Assembly (NCBI GenBank): GCA_041687075.1
Contig: JAWLCO010000129.1
Location: forward strand, 1 to 11,406
Direction of reading: 5' to 3'
Length of the DNA stretch: 11,406 nt
Source: ZC4RG25 sp041687075
Lineage (GTDB): Bacteria > Pseudomonadota > Alphaproteobacteria > Rhizobiales > Hyphomicrobiaceae
Shown in pieces: positions 6,304-11,406 of this stretch (position 1 is the first letter of the stretch; each line of letters begins with the position of its first letter). A program made the translations under genes and the position numbers. The notes below the pieces were generated by a model, which made no database searches, was not told the DNA's origin, and saw nothing but the letters and a program-made list of their open reading frames with translations.

Positions 6304-6678
6304 CTAGCGGCGAGGCAGGAGAGCCCCGATCGTGATCAGCAGCCAGGCGATGATCATGGTCGAGCCGCCGGTCGGTGCGGCCATCGGGAACAGTCCTCGG
6401 TCGAAAAAGGCGCGCAGCCCGACGTCGCCGGCGAACAGAAGAGTGCCGAGGATCAGCAGTGCGGCGCTGAGCGTGCCTAGTCGCAGCCGTCTGCCTGCAA
6501 GCCCGAGTACGAGCAGGGCCGGCGCGTTGGCGAGGCAGATGGCGGAAGCGGCACCGATGAGCCGCGGATCGGCCCAGTGCGCCGCGGCAGCCGCCGATGC
6601 GATGCCTGCGGCGCCGATGAGGCCGGCCAGGCCAATCACCCAGGAAACCGGACGGTCATCAATCTGGTCTTTAGCCAA
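6304..6678 (-). CDS. DUF423 family small membrane protein
   Basis: 124 residues with four predicted hydrophobic segments: about 13-34, 41-60, 65-85 and 104-122. The loop DRGLFPMAAPTGGSTMI with the preceding LFAGDVGLRAF corresponds to the conserved F.G.....l.......PiGG......W signature of DUF423 (YgdD-like, PF04241) inner-membrane proteins, whose function is unknown. The start is a TTG at 6678 with GGGAG 7 nt upstream. No in-frame ATG occurs before the first membrane helix, and the next candidate (GTG, codon 14) would shorten that helix, so the TTG is the best choice. Convergent with tsf and sharing its terminator. Upstream on the same strand is the acyl-CoA synthetase gene, 120 bp away across a palindrome-rich spacer, so it is probably transcribed separately. 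Confidence 0.8.
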   Translation of the reverse strand: MAKDQIDDRPVSWVIGLAGLIGAAGIASAAAAAHWADPRLIGAASAICLANAPALLVLGLAGRRLRLGTLSAALLILGTLLFAGDVGLRAFFDRGLFPMAAPTGGSTMIIAWLLITIGALLPRR

Positions 6679-6749
6679 TTTCGCTCTCCCAAGCCGATCA
6701 GAGCGCCGCGCTGATGCAACGTTTTGAATGGCGTCTCGGCCCTATCCAG

Positions 6750-6791
6750 CCCTCCCCTCTCGACGGGGAGGGCGGCGCGGCGAAGCCGCGC
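6750..6791. repeat. Paired palindromes downstream of the acyl-CoA synthetase gene
   Basis: Two adjacent hairpins lie just beyond the stop codon at 6799-6801. CCCTCCCC (6750-6757) pairs with GGGGAGGG (6765-6772), 7-nt loop. GCGCGGC (6775-6781) pairs with GCCGCGC (6785-6791), loop GAA. On the minus strand they sit 7 nt after the stop, where they could end or stabilise the binding protein/ligase mRNA; there is no U-tract. The arrangement of a C/G-run palindrome next to a GC-alternating palindrome resembles interspersed extragenic palindromes of alphaproteobacterial genomes. Only one copy is visible, so the repeat status is a guess. Confidence 0.45.
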
Positions 6792-6798
6792 GAGCGAG

Positions 6799-8358
6799 CT
6801 AGGTCGGCCGCCACGATTTCAGATCCCCACGGCGCAGCTTGCCGTTGGCGGTTCGGGGCAGGGCATCGAGAAAGACGACCTCGCGCGGACACTTGTAGGC
6901 GGCCAGTCGCTCGGCGGCGAACTGCTTTACTGCTTCCGCATCGCAAGGCGCACCCTCCCGAGGCACGATGAATGCACCAATGACGCTCACGTCTGCCCGT
7001 ACCTGCACCTCGGCGCAGGCAACGTCGGCCACAGACGGGTGCTCGGCCAGCACCGCTTCCACCTCCTGCGGCGCAACCCGGTAGCCCAGAGCCTTCATGA
7101 TATCGTTGGCGCGGCCGCAATGGGTGACATAGCCCTCAGCATCCATGCGCGCGAGATCGCCGCCAATGAACCAGTCGCCACGAAAGACGTCCGCCTCCTC
7201 CTCGGGCCGGTTCCAGTAGCCGAGCATGAGGCCCGGATCGGTACGGCGCACGGCAAGCAGCCCTTCCTCGCCGGCGGGCAGAGGCTGGGTGCCGCCGTCG
7301 ACCGGCAGGATCGCGACACAGCGGCCCGGCTGCGGCCGGCCCACGGTGCCCGGCTTCCGCGGCACGGAGGGCGAGGCCGAAATGTACGTCGACAGCTCGC
7401 TCATGCCGAGCGCCTCGTACAACTCGAGGCCGGTGCGGCCCGTCCAGTCCTCGAACAGGCCCGGCGGCGGCGTCTCGCCCGCAATGAGCCCGTGCCGCAG
7501 CGGCCCAAGCGAGCCCGGAGCGGCATCGGCGTAACGCAGGATCTGCCGGTAGAGAGACGGGACCGCCGCGAAGATCGTCGCCTCGGCAGATCGGATGAGG
7601 CGCGGCCACACGGCCGGGTCCTTGGGTCCAGTGTAGACGATCGCGGTGGCGCCATTGGCCCAGGGATCCGTGAGGCCGGTGCCGAGCGTATAGGTCCAAT
7701 TGAACGCGCCGGCATGCAGAACGCGGTCTTGCGCTCTGATGCCGTACCAGCCCTGATACATCGGGCGGCGGCCCCAGGCGGCACGATGGGCGTGCAGCAC
7801 GCCTTTCGGACGTGAGGTCGTGCCGGAGGTGTAGATCAGGTAGGCCGCATTGCCGGCAGCCGTGTCTGCGTAGGTTGCACGAACCGGATGGTCGACCATG
7901 GCCCGCACCTGCGCGCTTTCCAGGACACGAACGCCGGCGGGAATATCGGTGAGCGGCAACCCATCGGCGAGCGCCAGAGCGGTGGCGCCGCTGTCCTGAA
8001 GCAGGAAAGCCGCCTCGCGATCGGTGAGTTGGCTCGATGTCGGCAGCGGCACGTAGCCTGCCGCGATTGCCGCAAAGAACAGGAGAGCGTAGGTGCTCGT
8101 GTTCTCGAGCCGGATCATGATCCGCGCGCCGGGCTCCAGACCCGCTGCCCTCAGCGCCGCGGCGATGCGGAGCACCGCATTCTCGATCTCGGCAAAGGTC
8201 CAGACTTCGGCCGGGGGCTGGAGCGGGTCGGAGATGACGACGAGAGCCGGCTTGTTCGGATACGCTGCTGCGGCTCGCCCAATGGCATAAGCCGCCATAT
8301 TGAAGCGCGGGGGAGGCAGTTCCCCCCGGTATCCATGGAGCTGCTGCTCCCGTGTCAC
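6799..8358 (-). CDS. Acyl-CoA synthetase (AMP-forming ligase, ANL superfamily)
   Basis: 519 residues from a GTG at 8358 that overlaps the stop of the upstream gene as GTGA, with GGAGAGG (8363-8369) 4 nt before it. An upstream ATG at 8382 lacks an SD. The enzyme adenylates a carboxylic acid with ATP and transfers the acyl group to CoA. Visible motifs: the P-loop YTSGTTSRPKG (about 176-186), with Ser where most relatives have Gly; the acid-binding/ATP motif YEALGMSE (about 314-321); GDWFIGGDLARMDAEGY with the ribose-binding Asp (about 401); the hinge GRANDIMKALGYRVAPQEVE (about 415-434); and PRTANGKLRR with the catalytic Lys at about 507. The N-terminal ELPPPRFNMAAYAIGRAA is like that of the benzoate-CoA ligase and medium-chain acyl-CoA synthetase branch. 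The substrate cannot be read from the sequence. Translationally coupled to a periplasmic binding protein gene. Confidence 0.92.
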   Translation of the reverse strand: MTREQQLHGYRGELPPPRFNMAAYAIGRAAAAYPNKPALVVISDPLQPPAEVWTFAEIENAVLRIAAALRAAGLEPGARIMIRLENTSTYALLFFAAIAAGYVPLPTSSQLTDREAAFLLQDSGATALALADGLPLTDIPAGVRVLESAQVRAMVDHPVRATYADTAAGNAAYLIYTSGTTSRPKGVLHAHRAAWGRRPMYQGWYGIRAQDRVLHAGAFNWTYTLGTGLTDPWANGATAIVYTGPKDPAVWPRLIRSAEATIFAAVPSLYRQILRYADAAPGSLGPLRHGLIAGETPPPGLFEDWTGRTGLELYEALGMSELSTYISASPSVPRKPGTVGRPQPGRCVAILPVDGGTQPLPAGEEGLLAVRRTDPGLMLGYWNRPEEEADVFRGDWFIGGDLARMDAEGYVTHCGRANDIMKALGYRVAPQEVEAVLAEHPSVADVACAEVQVRADVSVIGAFIVPREGAPCDAEAVKQFAAERLAAYKCPREVVFLDALPRTANGKLRRGDLKSWRPT

Positions 8359-10160
8359 GGCGCCTCTCCGGCCTGCCACCATGTATCGAAGCTGGTGCCC
8401 AGGAGAGCCGTCCGTTCCGGCGCATGCAAGTGCGACCAGTGCGCGATCCACTGCTTCGGAATGTGGAACAGCGGGATCACGTAGTCGCCGGAGAGCAGCA
8501 CGCGGTCGAAGGCGCGCACGGCGGCCGTCAGCTCCTCATAGGTCCGTGCCGTGAGCAGGGCTTCAATCATTGCGTCCGCGGCGGCGCTCTTTACGCCCGG
8601 GTAGTTGAGGCTGCCTTCGATATCGGCCGCGCGGGACGACCAGCGGTTGATCTGCTCGTTGCCCGGAGACAGTGACGCAGCCCAGGTCCACTGGATCATG
8701 TCGAAGTCAAAGGATTTCAGACGCGCCCAGTACTGCGCCGAGTCCACCTGCCTGATGCTCACAGTGATGCCGAGCCGTTCCAGAATCCTCTGATAGCTCA
8801 GCATGATCCGCTCCTGCGTCCGGTTGGAAGCCAGGAACTCGAACGCCAGCGGTTGGCCGGTTTCGGCGTGGACGAGGCGGCTGCCGTCGAGCTCGTAGCC
8901 CGCCTCCTGCAGGAGCTTGAAGGCCTCGCGCAGCGCTGAGCGATTGTTGCCCGATCCGTCGCCGACAGGCAGACGCGAGCGGCCCTCGAGCACATCAGGG
9001 TGCAGTTCCTCGATATATGGAGCCAGCAGCTCGCGTTCGAGGCCGGACGCAGGATGCCCCGTCGAGGCGAGTTCCGAGCGGTCGAAATAACTGTCCGTCC
9101 GCACGTACAACCCATGGAACAGGCTGCGATTGATCCATTCCGCATCGAACATCAGGATCAGCGCGCGCCGCACCCGCTGATCGGCGAACATTGGCCGCCT
9201 GGTGTTGAAGACGAGGCCGCTCATCCCGGAAGGCAGACCGGTCTTGAACTCGCTTTTCAGCACGCGCCCGTCTGCGACGGCCTGGAAGCCGTACCCCTCC
9301 GCCCAGCGGCCTGGATCATCCTCGGCGCGGACGTCGACGTGGCCGGCCTTGAACGCTTCGAAAAGGCTTGCCGAGTCGCGATAGAAGTCGGTCCGGATCT
9401 CGTCGAAGTTATACCGGCCGCGATTGATCGGCAGGTCCTTGCCCCAGTAGTCCGGGTTCCGGCGGAAGACGAGCGCGCGGCCTGGTTCGACGTAGTCTAT
9501 CACATAGGGACCGCTGCCGACCGGCGGCTCGAGACTCGTGCGCTCGAACGCCTCTGCCGTCATGTGGTGCGCTGGCAGGATCGGCATGAGGCCCAGGATC
9601 AGCGGGATTTCCCGGTCGCCGCCCTCCTTGAAGGTGAAGCGGACGGCATGCGGGCCGATCTGCTCGGCGCGCTCCACCTTGGAGTAGTAGGAGCGGTGAT
9701 AGGGCCAGCCTTTCTCCTTCAACAGCGCGTGCGAGTGGATCACATCGGCCGGCGTAATCGGCTGGCCGTCGGAGAACCGCGCCTCGGGCCGCAGGTGGAA
9801 CGTGATGAAACTGCGGTCATCGGGCACTTCCACCCGCTCCGCTATGAGGCCGTAAAGCGTGAACGGCTCGTCCTGGGAGCGCGCCATGAGGCTTTCGTAG
9901 ACGTACTCGCGCACGCCGGACGGCGTCACGCCCTTGATGATGAAGGGGTTGAGGCTGTCGAACGTGCCGAGCGCGCCCATGCGCAAGCGGCCGCCCTTCG
10001 GTGCATCCGGATTGACGTAGGGCAGATGCTCGAAGTCCGGCGGCAGGGCCGGCTCGCCGTGCATCGCAATGCCGTGCTGCCCCGCGCCTGCCTCTGCGGC
10101 GAGCGGTGCTGGAAGCAGCGCGACCATGAGCATGGACGCGAGAGCTAAGAACAGATTCAA
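8355..10160 (-). CDS. Extracellular solute-binding protein family 5, YejA-like
   Basis: 601 residues, the length of the large peptide-binding proteins of ABC importers (SBP_bac_5, cluster C). An N-terminal hydrophobic stretch with a likely cleavage site around residues 21-26 (APLAAEAGA) predicts a periplasmic protein. The mature N-terminus HGIAMHGEPALPPDF then LPYVNPDAPKGGRLRMG (about 47-63) is the hallmark of the YejA subgroup, which in enterobacteria and rhizobia feeds the YejBEF permease and imports peptides including microcin C. Further elements fit: DSLNPF, FHLRPEARFSDGQPITPADV, GSGPYVI and FRRNPDYWG. The start is a TTG at 10160 with GGAAGG 4 nt upstream. The next in-frame ATG (10133) lacks an SD and would remove most of the signal sequence. 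The n-region has no Lys/Arg, which is unusual. No permease or ATPase gene is in view; the downstream partner is an acyl-CoA synthetase. Confidence 0.92.
   Translation of the reverse strand: MNLFLALASMLMVALLPAPLAAEAGAGQHGIAMHGEPALPPDFEHLPYVNPDAPKGGRLRMGALGTFDSLNPFIIKGVTPSGVREYVYESLMARSQDEPFTLYGLIAERVEVPDDRSFITFHLRPEARFSDGQPITPADVIHSHALLKEKGWPYHRSYYSKVERAEQIGPHAVRFTFKEGGDREIPLILGLMPILPAHHMTAEAFERTSLEPPVGSGPYVIDYVEPGRALVFRRNPDYWGKDLPINRGRYNFDEIRTDFYRDSASLFEAFKAGHVDVRAEDDPGRWAEGYGFQAVADGRVLKSEFKTGLPSGMSGLVFNTRRPMFADQRVRRALILMFDAEWINRSLFHGLYVRTDSYFDRSELASTGHPASGLERELLAPYIEELHPDVLEGRSRLPVGDGSGNNRSALREAFKLLQEAGYELDGSRLVHAETGQPLAFEFLASNRTQERIMLSYQRILERLGITVSIRQVDSAQYWARLKSFDFDMIQWTWAASLSPGNEQINRWSSRAADIEGSLNYPGVKSAAADAMIEALLTARTYEELTAAVRAFDRVLLSGDYVIPLFHIPKQWIAHWSHLHAPERTALLGTSFDTWWQAGEAP
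8363..8369 (-). promoter_or_regulatory. Ribosome binding site deciding the acyl-CoA synthetase GTG start
   Basis: Read on the minus strand, GGAGAGG lies 4 nt before the GTG at 8358 and inside the last codons of the upstream solute-binding protein gene. With the GTGA overlap it argues for translation reinitiation and fixes the start against the longer open frame. Confidence 0.7.
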
Positions 10161-10480
10161 GAGGCCTTCCGTTGCTGGGCTTCGTCTCTACCGGTGGGCA
10201 TCAGAGCCACACCGCGCGTCTATTGCAGCCCATTACCACATTTGGGGCGCAATATGACTCGAACTTCCCCTGCGACGTTGCGACTTTGCCACGTCGTCCG
10301 GACTGGCTGTTGAGTGCACAGGGTGCTCGGGCAAGCGGCCACGGGATTGCCGCATTCGCACCATTACTCCGCCGGGCGCACGTCGCAAAGGGGGGCGTGG
10401 CAACCAGGCGCGGCACAGGCGCCGAGAAAACAGGGCCGGGCGGGCCGCACCCGCTCATAGCGAAGGTCGGGAATACAACG
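10161..10480. other. 320-bp divergent intergenic region
   Basis: This lies between the divergent solute-binding protein and ialB-like genes and should contain both promoters. I could not find a hexamer pair with good spacing on either strand. It holds short inverted repeats such as GGCGC/GCGCC (10407-10411 with 10419-10423) and a partly repeated TGCGACGTTGCGAC near 10271. The plus-strand frame of the ialB-like gene is open back to 10172, but the translated extension is Arg/Gly/Pro-rich and lacks family similarity, so I treat it as non-coding. Confidence 0.5.
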
Positions 10481-11254
10481 ATGGCGAACAAAGGATGGCT
10501 CGGGAGAGGCGCCGCTCGCGCCGTGACGGGTGTGGCGGTAGCGTTCGGTCTCCAGATGGCGATCTCGGGCGCTGCTCTGGCCCAGCAGGCGAAATCGCAG
10601 CCCAAGCAAGCCCAGCAGGAGCAGACGCAGAGTGCATGGGTCAAGCTGTGCGAGAAGGCGCAGCTTGCGCGGATGGGCAAGGACGGCAAGCCGGCCAGGG
10701 AAGAGAAGAACATCTGTCTCACGCACCATGAGCGGCTCGATGGCAATACAGGCACGGTTCTCGTGTCGGCAGCCATCCGCCAGGTGGAGGGCATGGATGA
10801 GGAGCACCTGATGATCATGGTGCCGCTCGGCATGGCCATTCCGCCGGGCGTCAGAGCTGCGGTCTACACGCCTGAGCAGTGGGAGAAGGCGCAGAAGAAC
10901 GAGAAGATCAACGAGGACGAGCTGAAGCCGATCAGCCTCAACTACTCGCTCTGTCATCCGGCCGGCTGCACGGCAGAGGTGGACGCCAGCAAGGAGCTGG
11001 TCGAATCCATGAAGAAGGGCGGCGGGCTCATGGTGCTGGCGATCAACGCCAATGGGCAGCCGATCGCGTTCCCCGTTCCGCTCGACGGCTTCACAGCCGC
11101 GCACACCGGCGCTCCGGTCGACAATCAGGCCTATGCCGAGGCGCGCGGTCAGCTGATGCGCCAGATCCGTCAGCGCCAGGCCGAGCTGATCAAACAGGCG
11201 CAGGAGAAGCAGAAGGCTGCCCAGAAAGATAAGGGCGCCGAGAAGAAGAAGTAG
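10481..11254 (+). CDS. Invasion-associated locus B (IalB) family secreted protein
   Basis: 257 residues. Start ATG 10481 is followed by a standard Sec signal: a basic n-region (MANKGWLGRGAAR), a hydrophobic core to about residue 31, and cleavage likely after AALA (34). The start is chosen for this signal; the SD (GGGA, about 8 nt upstream) is modest. The mature domain (about 50-210) has the IalB pattern. An SAWVKLCEKA strand is followed by ICLTHHE and the MIMVPLGMAIPPGVRAAVYT repeat, then ISLNYSLCHPAGCTAEVDAS. The cysteines at 57, 79, 158 and 163 are suited to two disulphides in the periplasm. Bartonella IalB affects erythrocyte invasion, but the family is widespread in free-living alphaproteobacteria, where its role is unknown. 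The C-terminal 40 residues (AEARGQLMRQIRQRQ onward) form a Gln/Lys-rich, probably helical tail ending in KKK. Divergent from the binding-protein gene. Confidence 0.9.
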   Translation: MANKGWLGRGAARAVTGVAVAFGLQMAISGAALAQQAKSQPKQAQQEQTQSAWVKLCEKAQLARMGKDGKPAREEKNICLTHHERLDGNTGTVLVSAAIRQVEGMDEEHLMIMVPLGMAIPPGVRAAVYTPEQWEKAQKNEKINEDELKPISLNYSLCHPAGCTAEVDASKELVESMKKGGGLMVLAINANGQPIAFPVPLDGFTAAHTGAPVDNQAYAEARGQLMRQIRQRQAELIKQAQEKQKAAQKDKGAEKKK

Positions 11255-11277
11255 GACTAGAGGGGCTCATACTGGCG

Positions 11278-11305
11278 CTCTTCCACGCAGCCGTGCGTGG
11301 AAGAG
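11278..11305 (+). terminator. Strong perfect hairpin after the ialB-like gene
   Basis: CTCTTCCACGCA (11278-11289) pairs perfectly with TGCGTGGAAGAG (11294-11305), a 12-bp stem with the tetraloop GCCG, starting 23 nt after the stop codon. No T-run follows (GTTCGACTTG), so it is an atypical terminator or an mRNA-end stabiliser. It is the most stable-looking hairpin in the window. Confidence 0.6.
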
Positions 11306-11316
11306 GTTCGACTTGC

Positions 11317-11406
11317 GTGACCAAATTTCTGACAGCGCACTGGGTGGACGAACAGGAGCACCGCCGCTCGTGGCGCGGCGCTCTGGGCGGGCCACTGACC
11401 GGAGCG
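11317..11406 (+). CDS. Possible start of a further gene, frame unresolved (partial)
   Basis: A GTG at 11317 opens a frame of 30 codons to the window edge, beginning VTKFLTAHWVDEQEHRRSW. A purine-rich GGAAGAGG (11299-11306) lies upstream but is part of the hairpin and about 10 nt away. A competing frame opens with TTG at 11314. I do not recognise either product. The piece is too short to judge; it may simply be spacer. Confidence 0.15.
   Translation, partial: MTKFLTAHWVDEQEHRRSWRGALGGPLTGA

Noticed and set aside
6724..7815. 363-codon plus-strand open frame opposite the acyl-CoA synthetase gene
   Set aside because: The minus strand carries a full set of acyl-CoA synthetase motifs; the opposite product is Arg/His/Gly/Pro-rich with no domain, as expected of antisense frames in GC-rich DNA.
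9000..10148. 382-codon plus-strand open frame opposite the solute-binding protein gene
   Set aside because: It is a shadow of a well-supported YejA-like gene; no start signal and no recognisable motifs.
10172..10480. 103-codon N-terminal extension of the ialB-like frame
   Set aside because: The internal ATG at 10481 begins a standard Sec signal peptide; the extension would bury it and has no family similarity.
1..11406. Search for CRISPR arrays, insertion sequences, att sites, tRNA or rRNA genes, and defence systems
   Set aside because: No regularly spaced repeats, transposase or integrase motifs, tRNA-like cloverleaf or rRNA stretches were seen; the genes are ordinary chromosomal families.

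Overview
The window is GC-rich, densely coded chromosomal DNA from an alphaproteobacterium, most likely of the Hyphomicrobiales (Rhizobiales) or a close relative. The evidence is an IalB-family periplasmic protein, an RHH_4-type ribbon-helix-helix protein, a ribosomal protein S2 with a C-terminal helix-hairpin-helix extension, a YejA-like solute-binding protein, and the frequent use of GTG/TTG starts. This assignment rests on protein family knowledge and composition, not on a database search. I see no phage, transposon, CRISPR, tRNA or rRNA signal.

Layout. (1) 1-3934, all minus strand: a partial Tat-exported protein resembling gluconate 2-dehydrogenase subunit 3 (cut by the left edge); a glyoxalase I-type lyase just upstream of it; a 383-bp stretch without a convincing gene; a small ribbon-helix-helix protein; an MscS-type mechanosensitive channel; and a YihY/BrkB-family membrane protein. 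(2) 3935-6211, plus strand: a promoter and structured leader, then rpsB (S2) and tsf (EF-Ts) separated by a hairpin. The operon ends after tsf; a bidirectional terminator separates it from a convergent DUF423 membrane protein, so pyrH and frr, the usual next genes, are not here. (3) 6304-10160, minus strand: the DUF423 gene, a palindrome-rich spacer, then a two-gene unit in which a YejA-like solute-binding protein is followed by an acyl-CoA synthetase through a 4-nt GTGA overlap. (4) 10481-11406, plus strand: a divergent ialB-like secreted protein gene, a strong perfect hairpin, and perhaps the start of another gene at the right edge.

How the genes relate. rpsB-tsf is a translation operon whose expression is probably tuned by its leader and by the intercistronic hairpin. 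The MscS and BrkB genes are both envelope proteins but are spaced 122 bp apart and need not share a transcript. The solute-binding protein/acyl-CoA synthetase pair is the most suggestive functional link: uptake or sensing of a ligand coupled to CoA activation of an acid, with no permease gene in view. Nothing here is clearly a novel defence or mobile system. The points most worth a second look are the S2-HhH fusion, the coupled binding protein/ligase pair, and the interrupted rpsB-tsf operon.
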